Source of the DNA: Bacteroidota bacterium
GTDB lineage: Bacteria > Bacteroidota > Bacteroidia > Chitinophagales > Chitinophagaceae
Assembly: GCA_005884665.1 (NCBI GenBank)
Contig: VBAT01000032.1
Coordinates: forward strand, 53,742-88,963
DNA: 35,222 bases
Direction: 5' to 3'
Part shown: positions 9,115 through 17,592 of the stretch, piece after piece
Position numbering within the stretch: the first letter of the stretch is position 1
Layout of the letters: each line of letters starts with the position of its first letter
The notes under the pieces: generated by a model
What the model was told of the DNA's origin: nothing
The model's input: only the letters and a program-made list of their open reading frames with translations
Database searches by the model: none
Program-made: the position numbers and the translations under genes

Positions 9115-9453
9115 TTATCCCAGCGCAGGTGGCCCGCGAAGAGAGGAAAAGAATTGTTCGGCAGAGTAGTAACTAAAAGTATAGCCATTAACGTAAGAGG
9201 AATAAACCCGGAATGGCGGATCAACCTGGAGGCAGGGTTGATCGGTGAAAGGCGACTCGACGGCATCGTTTTGCCAGTTACATTGGAAGGTGCTTTTGGT
9301 AGGTTGTATTTTTAAGACATCCTCATACTTTGTATAGCTGTGCTTATGGCCGGTAATAATGTCATGGAAGAATTGCCTGGGCGTTACACTCACGGCAAAA
9401 ACCAACAGCAGGATGCCGGCGACAAACTTTTTTATGAACGGGTTCCTGTACAA
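9115..9453 (-). CDS. Small secreted His/Cys protein at head of metal cluster
   Basis: A 112-residue protein whose start must be TTG (9451-9453). An in-frame stop lies just upstream at 9460-9462, and there is no ATG in the first 60 codons. The N-terminus (FVAGILLLVFAVSV) is a signal peptide or anchor. It is followed by TPRQFFHDIITGHKHSY with His30, His36 and His38, and by two cysteines (Cys58, Cys74) spaced as possible metal ligands; the C-terminus ends SLRGPPALG. It lies 69 bp upstream of the porin-like gene on the same strand, so a role in metal sensing or delivery is plausible but inferred. I do not recognise a named family. Confidence 0.6.
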   Translation of the reverse strand: MYRNPFIKKFVAGILLLVFAVSVTPRQFFHDIITGHKHSYTKYEDVLKIQPTKSTFQCNWQNDAVESPFTDQPCLQVDPPFRVYSSYVNGYTFSYYSAEQFFSSLRGPPALG

Positions 9454-9600
9454 TTTTTGTTACACTGTTGCAAATCTATGTTTTTTTTAATAAATATGAA
9501 ACAATTTGACCACCACAAATGCTTTTAATTTGTTAATGGACAAGATTAGCCTCGCAAGCTATATTTATGAGTCCGGCTATTTGTATGTTAAATTGATTTA

Positions 9601-10011
9601 ATGATATTAGAACATGTAGCAATCTGGACGGACCGACTGGAACTGCTTAAAGAGTTTTATTGCAAATATTTTGAAGGTGTACCCAGCGACAAGTACGTTA
9701 ATGAAGCCAAACAATTCCAGAGCTACTTTATTCAGTTTAGATCGGGCGCAAGACTGGAACTAATGAATATGAAAGGGATACCGGGCAACCTGAACGATAC
9801 AATTACGCAGCAACACAGGGGCATCATTCATCTTGCGTTTGGTGCCGGAAGCATGAACGAGGTCGACGAAAAAGCGAAGCAACTGGAGAAGGGCGGATTC
9901 AAAATATTGAGCGGTCCGCGAAAAACAGGCGATGGATATTACGGGTTTGAAACGCTTGACCCGGAAGATAATCGTATTGAAGTCACCTGCATATACAACG
10001 ACAACTTATGA
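9601..10011 (+). CDS. VOC/glyoxalase-fold metal protein
   Basis: A 136-residue protein of one vicinal-oxygen-chelate unit (two beta-alpha-beta-beta-beta modules). Candidate metal ligands are in the canonical places: His5 (LEHVAIW), Glu53 (RLELM), His77 (IIHLAF) and Glu128 (NRIEVT). The DPEDNRIEV ending is typical of glyoxalase/bleomycin-resistance-like proteins. The substrate is unknown. Its stop overlaps the start of the next gene (ATGA at 10008-10011), so the two are translationally coupled. Confidence 0.85.
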   Translation: MILEHVAIWTDRLELLKEFYCKYFEGVPSDKYVNEAKQFQSYFIQFRSGARLELMNMKGIPGNLNDTITQQHRGIIHLAFGAGSMNEVDEKAKQLEKGGFKILSGPRKTGDGYYGFETLDPEDNRIEVTCIYNDNL

Positions 10012-10691
10012 AGTTTTTTTCGCCCCTGCTTTTTATCATATTGGTTTTGACGCGGTGTTCGGAGCCCGCGCAAAAAAATACAACCGAAAAAACTGAGATA
10101 AAGGACACGGTTAAACCTAAAGGATCTAACATGGATCCTTTGTCCGAAGAGGTAAAGAAACTCCGCGAAGACATCATTCGACACGTAGACTCCACAACTA
10201 TTGAAGGGAAGGCAGCAGTATTTCTGGCCACATTAAAAGACGGTGGCGACTATGCTGTCATCCACGGAAAGGACACGCTCATGGATATGAACGGGGATAA
10301 GCAAGCCGACCTGCTTATCGAATTTTATGCAGCTTCCGGTACTGGCCTGAAAAACGGGGTTAGCATTTACCTCTTTAATAAGAAAACAAACAGTTTCGTG
10401 GAAGAAGAGGTTAACCTGCCAAACCCAACGTTCAATTTCAAAAACAATACGGTGGTAAGCTATTACGTAGCGATTAGTGGAGGATACGCAACAGAATTGA
10501 AATGGCACGGGCTGACGCTGGATACGCTTGAATCCATCGAAGTAGAAAATGACGCGAGTGGAGATTTTAAATCAACGGCCATTATCTACAATCACCGGAA
10601 TGGAAAAAAAACAAGTAAGGTTTCGGACATGGTATGGCTGCCCGATAAATACCGATACTACGAATATCAACCTCTTATAAGAAGGGAATAA
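10008..10691 (+). CDS. Lipoprotein with a Ca-binding-like DxNGDxxxD loop
   Basis: A 227-residue lipoprotein (type II signal peptide MKFFSPLLFIILVLTRC, lipidated Cys17) followed by a charged linker. The domain from about residue 60 contains DMNGDKQADLLIEF, a dockerin/FG-GAP-like calcium loop, followed by strands (GVSIYLFNKKTNSFV). This resembles FG-GAP or VCBS-type repeat proteins of the periplasm or cell surface. It overlaps the VOC gene by four bases. No enzymatic motif was seen and the function is unknown. Confidence 0.75.
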   Translation: MKFFSPLLFIILVLTRCSEPAQKNTTEKTEIKDTVKPKGSNMDPLSEEVKKLREDIIRHVDSTTIEGKAAVFLATLKDGGDYAVIHGKDTLMDMNGDKQADLLIEFYAASGTGLKNGVSIYLFNKKTNSFVEEEVNLPNPTFNFKNNTVVSYYVAISGGYATELKWHGLTLDTLESIEVENDASGDFKSTAIIYNHRNGKKTSKVSDMVWLPDKYRYYEYQPLIRRE

Positions 10692-10719
10692 GAATCCCAA
10701 TCCTTCTTAACTTCATTGT

Positions 10720-11532
10720 ATGGAAAGGGATAAGATAAAAGAGTTCTATTCAAATGAAATGGAAAAGGATCGTTTGAACCAGGAACTTTTCTTGCTCGAA
10801 GGCATACGAACCAAAGAGATCATCGGGAGATACCTTTCAAAAAAAACAATGACTATCGCCGATATTGGAGGCGGCGCAGGTTACTATGCATTTTGGCTTC
10901 AATCTACAGGACATAACGTGCACCTTGTCGATCTTTCACCAAAAAATATTGAACTGGTCAAAGACCGTTCGGAAAAAACCGGTGTGCACCTGGCAAAAAG
11001 CGAGATTGGTGATGCCACGAAACTAACTCTGCCTGATGAACAATTTGACCTGGTTCTGCTGCTGGGTCCTCTTTATCACATCATCGATAGAACGGAAAGA
11101 ATAAAAGCATTAAAAGAGGCCAAAAGAATTTTAAAGCCCGGCAGATTTATTTTGGCAGCCATTATTTCCAGATATGCTTCACTGTTTGACGGGTTTAAAA
11201 GGGACCTTATCTATGACGACCAGTTTGCCAATTTGCTTAACAACGATCTCGATACAGGCGTTCATCTGAATGAAACAGGCAATCCTGAATATTTTACAAC
11301 CGCTTATTTCCATACCCCGGCTGAAATAAAAGAAGAAACCCGGGAGAGCGGTCTGTACTTGGAAAAACTGCTGGCTGTTGAAAGCTTCGGATGGATCGCA
11401 GACCGATTTGCTGAAAAAGCAGCAGATAAAAATTACATGCATAAACTACTTTCTATCATTAATAAGCTCGAGACAAACGAAGATCTTATCGCCATGAGCC
11501 AACATATAATCGCAGTCTCCAAAAAAGATTGA
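10720..11532 (+). CDS. Class I SAM-dependent methyltransferase
   Basis: A 270-residue soluble protein. Motif I (IADIGGGAGYYAFWL, residues about 45-59) binds SAM, an acidic residue at the end of strand 2 (VHLVDLSP) holds the ribose, and motif IV/post-I segments FDLVLLLGPLYHI and ILKPGRFILAAI are typical of Methyltransf_11/25 enzymes. The substrate cannot be read from sequence. It starts 28 bp after the lipoprotein gene and may share its transcript. The 3' side holds two inverted repeats. Confidence 0.88.
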   Translation: MERDKIKEFYSNEMEKDRLNQELFLLEGIRTKEIIGRYLSKKTMTIADIGGGAGYYAFWLQSTGHNVHLVDLSPKNIELVKDRSEKTGVHLAKSEIGDATKLTLPDEQFDLVLLLGPLYHIIDRTERIKALKEAKRILKPGRFILAAIISRYASLFDGFKRDLIYDDQFANLLNNDLDTGVHLNETGNPEYFTTAYFHTPAEIKEETRESGLYLEKLLAVESFGWIADRFAEKAADKNYMHKLLSIINKLETNEDLIAMSQHIIAVSKKD

Positions 11533-11552
11533 GAAATGCCTCATGTGGTTTT

Positions 11553-11641
11553 ATCCCGCCTTTGGTGGGATCTACAGGGTCGCCTCTGATATTTGCCACG
11601 GATTCATGGAAAAAAAATGAAGTCATCCGTGTATCCCTGGC
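11553..11641. repeat. Two intergenic inverted repeats after the methyltransferase
   Basis: The first hairpin is ATCCCGCC-TTT-GGTGGGAT (11553-11571, one G-T pair). The second is an imperfect inverted repeat of GCCACGGATTCATGG (11595-11609) and CCGTGTATCCCTGGC (11627-11641), matching at 12 of 15 positions and followed by TTTTT. The second could act as a weak terminator for the methyltransferase gene. The first shares its TCCCG/CGGGA-like arms with other palindromes in the window. The 240-bp gap holds no convincing gene. Confidence 0.6.
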
Positions 11642-11712
11642 GGTTTTTCAATTCTGTAACTTGAGGTTTATTTTTAACCCAGAGCACGACCAAAGATTGG
11701 ACAAACAAGCCC

Positions 11713-11720
11713 TATCTTCA
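11713..11720 (+). promoter_or_regulatory. Possible -7 element upstream of the GH13 operon
   Basis: TATCTTCA lies 52 bp before the GH13 start and is one base off the TATCTTCG form used elsewhere in this window. A TTGG lies upstream (11697-11700), but the spacing is short, so support is weak. Confidence 0.3.
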
Positions 11721-11772
11721 TAGCTGTTAACACATCCCTGAACCGGGCTGCCTGAATTATAAATTATTTGCC

Positions 11773-13329
11773 ATGAACAAGTTCATTTCGATTGTTTTTT
11801 TTATTCTTATAGTCAGTTCCTGCTCGAATGAACAAACCGCTCCCCCCAATCAACCCAAAGGAGAGATCATCTACCATGTTTTCCAACGCAGCTTTTACGA
11901 TGGGAATGGGGATGGACAGGGCGACCTAGTTGGGTTAAAATCGAAATTGGATTACTTGCAGGACCTCGGCGTAACTTCTATTCTCCTGCTTCCACTATAC
12001 GATGCCGATTGTTATCACAATTATTTCGCCAATGATTTTGAAAAGATCGATCCGGAGTTTGGCACGATGGAAGATTATATCGCACTGGTAAAGGAAGTGC
12101 ACCAGAGAGGAATGAAGATTTACCTCGACATGGAAACGCAATATGTTTCCGAAAAACATTTATGGTGGAGAGATGCCGTTGGTAATCCAAAATCGGCTTA
12201 CAGCAATTATATTTTATTCGAGGATGAAGGTCATGCCCGGCCCGCCACGATCATCTTTGATTTACGGGAACTGAATAGTTTTGATGGCTCAAAGATTAAA
12301 ATTACCACGGTCAATCTCAAAGATAAAAGCGTACTGGATTATAATGTAAAATTGTTCTCTTATTTTGCCGACCCGGATAATAATGGAAAATTTGATGACG
12401 GCGCTGACGGATTTCGCCTGGATCATGCCATGGACAACCTGGATAACAAGCCTGCGCTGACAAACCTTTTTTCTACATTCTGGTCGCCATTGATCGAAAG
12501 AGTGAAAAAAGTAAACCCTCAATTAAAATTCGTAGCCGAGCAGGCCAATTGGGGAGACTATGGATTTGAATATTTTGAAAAGGCCGGTGCCGATCGAATG
12601 TTTGGATTCGGGCTGCAACAAGCGATCCTCTCATTTAACAAGCAGCAGCTGACCAATAAAGCAGATACGATCCTCCTGATGACACCTCCCGGGAAAGATC
12701 AGATCATTTTTATCGAGAATCATGACCTTGATCGTTCTGCCTCGGTACTTAACAAAGATCCAAACAAAGAAAGAGTCGCGGCTGCACTTACATTGCTCAT
12801 TGGTGGCATTCCCTCTATTTATTATGGCCAGGAACTTGGTATGACAGGTAGGGGTGGCTTTGGAATCTATGGCGCGACAGATGGAAATGATATTCCGAGA
12901 CGGGAAGCATTTGAATGGTTTAAGACAGATGAGGGAAAAGGAATGGCGCTTTGGTATAAGAATACAGGTCCCTGGTGGGACCATACCTACATAAAAGCAA
13001 ATGATAGTATTTCGCTGGAGGAAGAACTACCGCGTGAAAACTCGTTACTTAATTTTTATAAGACGATCATAAAACTGAAACAGTCTGACCCCGCTTTGTC
13101 AATGGGAAAATATGCACCGGCAGAAAATAACAACGCACAGGTCTTTACTTTTTTCCGGCAGGAAGGACTAGACAAAGTACTGGTAGCCGTCAATCTCTCC
13201 GCAGAGAAGCAAAAGGCAGGTTTATCACCGAGTGGTGGCACTTATTCTCCTCTCTATGGCAGGGTCGCAATCAACCAAAACAGCTTTGAACTAAAACCTT
13301 ACGAAATCGGTGTGTGGTCAGTAAAGTGA
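11773..13329 (+). CDS. GH13-like alpha-amylase-family lipoprotein with altered region I
   Basis: A 518-residue lipoprotein (MNKFISIVFFILIVSSC, lipidated Cys17), expected in the periplasm or outer membrane. A TIM barrel starts at IIYHVFQRSFYDGNGDGQGDL. The GH13 catalytic triad is present: nucleophile Asp217 in DGFRLDHA, acid/base Glu256 in VAEQANW, and the transition-state stabiliser Asp318 in ENHDLDR. Conserved region I, usually DxxxNH, reads DMETQY (Asp119 to Tyr124), so the substrate-contacting Asn-His pair is replaced by Gln-Tyr. A C-terminal beta domain follows (VLVAVNLSAEKQ...). It is the first gene of an operon; the stop is 1 bp before the GH127-like start. It is probably a glucosidase, transglycosidase or amylase of a divergent subfamily. 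Confidence 0.82.
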   Translation: MNKFISIVFFILIVSSCSNEQTAPPNQPKGEIIYHVFQRSFYDGNGDGQGDLVGLKSKLDYLQDLGVTSILLLPLYDADCYHNYFANDFEKIDPEFGTMEDYIALVKEVHQRGMKIYLDMETQYVSEKHLWWRDAVGNPKSAYSNYILFEDEGHARPATIIFDLRELNSFDGSKIKITTVNLKDKSVLDYNVKLFSYFADPDNNGKFDDGADGFRLDHAMDNLDNKPALTNLFSTFWSPLIERVKKVNPQLKFVAEQANWGDYGFEYFEKAGADRMFGFGLQQAILSFNKQQLTNKADTILLMTPPGKDQIIFIENHDLDRSASVLNKDPNKERVAAALTLLIGGIPSIYYGQELGMTGRGGFGIYGATDGNDIPRREAFEWFKTDEGKGMALWYKNTGPWWDHTYIKANDSISLEEELPRENSLLNFYKTIIKLKQSDPALSMGKYAPAENNNAQVFTFFRQEGLDKVLVAVNLSAEKQKAGLSPSGGTYSPLYGRVAINQNSFELKPYEIGVWSVK

Positions 13330-13330
13330 T

Positions 13331-15187
13331 ATGGGTAGTCAACTTCAAACAATCGCATTGGGTAATATTCATCCGGGAGGATGGATCATGAAGCAAATGG
13401 AAAAAGACCTCCATGGCTTTGTAGGCCATCTCGATCAGCTGGCACCGGAACTGATGATTGATGACCTTATTTATGGCGAGCACCGGCTGACTACAAAGAT
13501 CAAAGGCAAAAGCGTAGGTAATATCCAACCAGAGGATGAGTGGATCATCCAATATCTATGGTGGAACAGTGAAAGCCAGTCCAACTGGTGGGACGGTTAT
13601 CTCCGCCACTCCTTTTTGCTGGATGATAAAAAACATTTACAACGCATCAATGAACATATCCACTACATTCTTTCAACACAGGATGAAGACGGCTATATAG
13701 GTATCTATGCTCCTGACCTTCGTTACAGCTTCTCTACGGAGAATGGCGAGCTTTGGTCAAAAGCTACTTTATACCGGGTTTTACTGGCTTATTATGAAGC
13801 AACAGGTGACGTGAAAGTGCTCGATGCCGTTATTCGGGCCGTACAAAATGTTATGGACAATTATCCTATTAACAACTCCACTCCATTTCTCGCTGAAAAA
13901 TCCTATGCCGGTGTCAGTCATGGTCTCATGTTTACAGATGTACTGGATAAACTATTCACGATAACCGGTCAAAAGATATATCTAGACTATGCTGTTTTTC
14001 TTTTCAAAGATTATTGCAAGCATGATGTAAGTGAAAAAGATGTACAGCTACAAAATATTTTTAACGTCGCTTATAAACTTCTCGGACATGGTGTTCATAC
14101 GTATGAACACATTCGCTCGCTTACCGTTGCATCCTTTGCAACCCGTGAGCCTGAATTGCAAAAAGCCCTGGCTATTTACCTTGAGCGGATTGAGACGTCG
14201 ACGACTCCCTCGGGCGGTCCGGCCGGCGATGAATGGATATTTGAAAGAAATGGGCATGCAACCGATACCGGCTATGAATATTGTTCTATCCATGAATTGA
14301 TGGATTCCTATCTTTTACTTTTGGCAAAAACAGGGGATCCGATTTTTGCGGATAAAGTTGAAAAGATTTTTTTAAACGCTGCCCAGGGAGCCAGGCATCC
14401 CGAGCATAACAGTATTGCTTATTTAAAAACTGACAATTCGTACGAAATGTGTGGCACAAGAAATGGGGAGATTGAGCCAAACAAAAAACAAACCCGGTAT
14501 AAATATTCACCGGTTCACCAGGATGTTGCAGTTTGCTGCAGTCCTAATGCCGGAAGGATCACTCCTTATTATGTCCAACATATGTGGATGAAAGATGAGG
14601 AGGGACCCATCGCCTGCCTGTTTGGACCCTGTGAGGCAGAAATAATGGTGGGTAACCGCAAGATCACTGTCAAAGAGATCACATCCTATCCTTATGATTT
14701 TTCTGTCATCTTTGAAATAACTGCAAACGACCCGGTCAACTTCACTTTAAAGATCAGGAAACCGGCATGGACGAACTCGGTGAAACTGAACACTCCCTTC
14801 ACAGAACAAAAAGACTTCTTCTGTATTAAAAAGGAATGGAGAGGTATGGAACGGGTAACGATTGAACTTGAACCTGCCATTACTATCAATACAAGTTCTG
14901 ATAATGAAGTCTATTTTAGTTATGGTCCTCTGGTTTTGGCTCATCCCATAGAGGCCATCGAAACTAAGACAAAAGAATATGGGATAAAGGATATGTTTGA
15001 CACTTATTATAAACCCGTAAAGCTCGTTGAGTATATTTACTGCGGTGGTAATGTCGCAAAGAAGGAGGGTGTCCTCAATTTTGAAGTGGACATGATTAAT
15101 AAACAATCCGGCATGCTTGAAAAAGTTTCGCTGACACCCGTAGGCAAAACAGTTTTAAGACAGGTAAGCTTTAAACAGAAAAAATAA
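13331..15187 (+). CDS. GH127-like (DUF1680) glycoside hydrolase, putative beta-L-arabinofuranosidase
   Basis: A 618-residue protein with no signal peptide. The (alpha/alpha) barrel begins QTIALGNIHPGGWI and carries the DUF1680 core. The zinc-thiol centre of GH127 can be placed: Glu316-x-Cys318 in GYEYC and Cys402-Cys403 in the VCCSPN motif, with Cys403 or its partner as nucleophile. Glu305 (WIFER) is the candidate acid/base, spaced 11 residues from Glu316 rather than about 16 as I recall for the characterised enzyme. A beta-sandwich C-terminus follows. In GH127 the reaction is removal of beta-L-arabinofuranose. The substrate here is not certain. It is tightly coupled to the GH13 gene upstream (1 bp) and the ThuA gene downstream (3 bp). 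Confidence 0.8.
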   Translation: MGSQLQTIALGNIHPGGWIMKQMEKDLHGFVGHLDQLAPELMIDDLIYGEHRLTTKIKGKSVGNIQPEDEWIIQYLWWNSESQSNWWDGYLRHSFLLDDKKHLQRINEHIHYILSTQDEDGYIGIYAPDLRYSFSTENGELWSKATLYRVLLAYYEATGDVKVLDAVIRAVQNVMDNYPINNSTPFLAEKSYAGVSHGLMFTDVLDKLFTITGQKIYLDYAVFLFKDYCKHDVSEKDVQLQNIFNVAYKLLGHGVHTYEHIRSLTVASFATREPELQKALAIYLERIETSTTPSGGPAGDEWIFERNGHATDTGYEYCSIHELMDSYLLLLAKTGDPIFADKVEKIFLNAAQGARHPEHNSIAYLKTDNSYEMCGTRNGEIEPNKKQTRYKYSPVHQDVAVCCSPNAGRITPYYVQHMWMKDEEGPIACLFGPCEAEIMVGNRKITVKEITSYPYDFSVIFEITANDPVNFTLKIRKPAWTNSVKLNTPFTEQKDFFCIKKEWRGMERVTIELEPAITINTSSDNEVYFSYGPLVLAHPIEAIETKTKEYGIKDMFDTYYKPVKLVEYIYCGGNVAKKEGVLNFEVDMINKQSGMLEKVSLTPVGKTVLRQVSFKQKK

Positions 15188-15190
15188 GCT

Positions 15191-16069
15191 ATGAGTTTTG
15201 TATTATTAAAAAGACCATTGGTCATAGTAGCGGCTTGTTTTATTTTCCTGGCCAGCCATGCCCAGGATGATCAATTCCGTTTTAAGGTGATTGGTTTTTT
15301 CACGGCCAGGAACGATGCTGCACATATCAGCTTTGTGCATGAAGCCAATCGTTGGTTTGCAGAAAAAGGGAAGCAGTATCATTTCGCCTATGATTCTACC
15401 AATGACTGGAACAATATGAACTCAACCTTTCTTTCGAAATACCAGGTGGTCATATTTCTCGACACAAGACCGGACTCATTGGATCAACGTGTCGCCTTTG
15501 AACAATACATGAAGAATGGCGGTGCCTGGATAGGATTTCATTTTGCAGGATTTGCTTTAACGCCATCGGATTATCCCCAAAATTGGAACTGGTATCACAA
15601 TGAGTTTATCGGTGCAGGAGAATATGTCAGTAATACCTGGCGCCCAACATCTGCTATATTAAAAGCAGAAGATCCCTCCCATCCCCTATTTAACGGCAAG
15701 GCGGCCACATTTAAATCTTCTCCAAATGAATGGTATCGTTGGAAAAATGATCTTACAAAAAACAAAGACATCAAGATTCTTCTTTCTATCGACTCAAGCA
15801 GTTTTCCATTAGGCACCGGTCCGAAACCTCATGAGATCTGGCATAGCGGGTATTATCCCGTCGTATGGACAAACCAACGATACAGGATGATCTATTTCAA
15901 TATGGGTCACAATGATATCGACTATGAACACAAAACCAACAAGGAGCTTTCATTCACATTTGGTAATGAGCGACAGGACGAATTGGTACTTGATGCATTG
16001 TTTTGGCTACTAGAGAGAAAAAATTACAAGAACCAAGATCCAATCCCGCCAATTAGGCGGGACAAATAA
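15191..16069 (+). CDS. Secreted ThuA-domain protein; C-terminus encoded by a repeat
   Basis: A 292-residue protein with a signal peptide (VIVAACFIFLASHAQ) and a ThuA domain of the class I glutamine-amidotransferase-like fold. The typical segments are NGGAWIGFHFAG, HPLFNGK and VVWTNQRYRMIYFNMGHND. ThuA proteins are linked to sugar metabolism, and their activity is poorly defined. It is the third gene of the carbohydrate operon. The last 12 or so residues (KNQDPIPPIRRDK region) are read from the left arm of the inverted repeat at 16026-16238, and the stop codon lies within it. The natural C-terminus probably ended near LLERKN, so the tail is likely acquired. Confidence 0.85.
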   Translation: MSFVLLKRPLVIVAACFIFLASHAQDDQFRFKVIGFFTARNDAAHISFVHEANRWFAEKGKQYHFAYDSTNDWNNMNSTFLSKYQVVIFLDTRPDSLDQRVAFEQYMKNGGAWIGFHFAGFALTPSDYPQNWNWYHNEFIGAGEYVSNTWRPTSAILKAEDPSHPLFNGKAATFKSSPNEWYRWKNDLTKNKDIKILLSIDSSSFPLGTGPKPHEIWHSGYYPVVWTNQRYRMIYFNMGHNDIDYEHKTNKELSFTFGNERQDELVLDALFWLLERKNYKNQDPIPPIRRDK

Positions 16070-16238
16070 ATTTAAAATTAAAATATTCAACCAGAATTCC
16101 CCAACAAACAGCTTTTGGCTTTTGGGATTTTCTCGTGTAATCAAATGCTTATCGACGCCCGTTTCGAATTTCGTCCCGATAGCTATCGGGATAAATAGTC
16201 GTGCTTTTTTGGTTCTTGGATCTTGGAATTTGGTTCTT
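16026..16238. repeat. Long inverted-repeat element, copy A
   Basis: The left arm ACAAGAACCAAGATCCAAT (from 16026) faces the right arm GGTTCTTGGATCTTGG and TTTGGTTCTT (to 16238). TTGGATCTTGG matches the reverse complement of the left arm exactly, with a short insertion before the final GGTTCTT. Inside are TCCCGCC-AATTA-GGCGGGA (16044-16062) and a perfect 18-bp palindrome TCCCGATAGCTATCGGGA (16174-16191). The element fills the whole convergent gap between the ThuA gene, whose end it encodes, and the thiolase stop 4 bp further on. Copy B is at 28642-28772. Confidence 0.8.
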
Positions 16239-16241
16239 AAA

Positions 16242-17392
16242 CTATGCTATGTTTTCAATTATTCCAGCAATCCCCTGCCCTCCACCAACGCAGGCTGTCA
16301 CCATACCATATTTTTTATTCAGCCTTTTCATATCATTCAGGATTTGAATGGTCAGTTTGCAACCGGTGCAACCCAATGGATGACCGAGGGCGATCGCGCC
16401 ACCGTTGATATTTACTCTTGAAGGATCCAGTTTCGTTTCGCGGATAACGGCCAGCGCTTGCGAGGCAAATGCTTCATTCAGCTCGATAAGATCAATATTA
16501 GTCAGACTCATGCCTACCTGCTTCAATGCTTTCGGAATTGCAGCTACCGGTCCAATTCCCATGATACGCGGATGTACACCCGCGGAAGCACAGGCAACCA
16601 GTCGGCCGATAGGCTTTAATCCGAGTTCATTCATCATCTTCTCTCCCATCACAATTACAAACGCGGCGCCATCGGAGGTTTGGGATGAGTTGCCGGCAGT
16701 CACCACGCCATTTGCGGCGAAAGCTGGTTTCAATTTTGCCAATGCTTCCAAAGAAGTGTCGGCTCTCGGTCCCTCGTCAGTATCGACGGTATAGTTTCTT
16801 TTTTGTTTCTTACCTTTTTCATCCACGTACACTTCCTCCACATTGATCGGAAGTATGCCACCCTTAAAATATCCGCTCTTTATCGCATTGATCGCTTTCT
16901 GATGCGAGTTATAGGAAAATTCATCCTGGTCTTCACGACTTACCTTATATTCTTTTGCAACAGCTTCTGCTGTTAAACCCATGCTTAGGTAATAATCGGG
17001 TTCTTCTTTAGCAATGGAATAAGCAGGCACCGTTTTCCATCCTGCTGTAGGCACCAGGCTCATGCTTTCAGTACCACCGGCGATGATGCAATCAGCCATT
17101 CCCATCCTGATCTTGGCTGTTGCAATCGAGATAGTTTCCAAACCGGATGCACAATAACGATTCACTGTAACACCAGGTATGTCAAATCCCAGCGCCCGGG
17201 CCGAACTGCTTCAGGCACCGCATTGCCGACAATCACGTCATCTACTCTTTTTGCATCCAGTTGCGGAACCGAAGCCATCAATCCCCTGATAACATCGATA
17301 GCGAGGTCATCAGGCCGGTAAAAACGAAACCCACCGCGCTTTGACTTGCCCACAGCTGTCCTGTACCCGGCAATGATATATGCTTCCTGCAT
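16242..17392 (-). pseudogene. Acetyl-CoA acyltransferase (thiolase), broken by internal deletion and frameshift
   Basis: Two minus-strand frames together make one thiolase. The first (start ATG 17390-17392, MQEAYIIAGYRTAVGK) ends with VIVGNAVPEA and then 14 unrelated residues. The second, in another frame, resumes at ARALGFDIPGVTVNRYCASG (around 17192) and runs to the stop at 16242. Intact thiolases have about 11 residues (EQGLQMGRMIS-like) between these points. Here only five bases (GTTCG) remain, so about 28 nt are missing. The catalytic Cys (VNRYCASGL), His (GHPLGCTG) and second Cys (TACVGGGQG) are all still encoded downstream. If translated separately, the N-terminal part would be a dead fragment. 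A GTG at MNRYC could only restart inside the active-site loop. Confidence 0.8.
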
Positions 17393-17592
17393 AACGAACG
17401 TTTAAGAAGTGAAATTAGACCTTGTTTTCTCAATAACAAAATGGGGTCTCTAAAGGTTCTGCCAATCTAAAGGTTGTTTCGCGCAACGCCGCCACGACGC
17501 AACGGTAACAGGGTGATTTTAGCGGTTCCCCAATATGGAAATGCGTGAGTATTTATTTCTAAACCTGGCCAGAACCTCTCTGAAAGTTCAAT
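17393..17592. other. Divergent gap upstream of pyrD with short repeats
   Basis: About 200 bp of non-coding DNA between the divergent thiolase and pyrD genes. It holds two copies of CGCAACG (17482-17488 and 17498-17504) beside GTTGTTTCGCGCAAC, a repeat-like stretch of the sort common in this window, and two short AAAGGTT copies. No gene was seen. An open frame extends from 17535 into pyrD but runs across the promoter. Confidence 0.5.

Noticed and set aside
9454..9600. Zur- or Fur-type operator upstream of the metal cluster
   Set aside because: I looked for a convincing inverted operator in this gap and found none.
11529..11723. Small plus-strand open frame after the methyltransferase
   Set aside because: It runs through two inverted repeats, overlaps the end of the methyltransferase gene and has no protein-like pattern.
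17162..17392. Thiolase N-terminal part as a separate short gene
   Set aside because: The second frame continues the same protein with only about 11 residues missing, so this is one broken gene.
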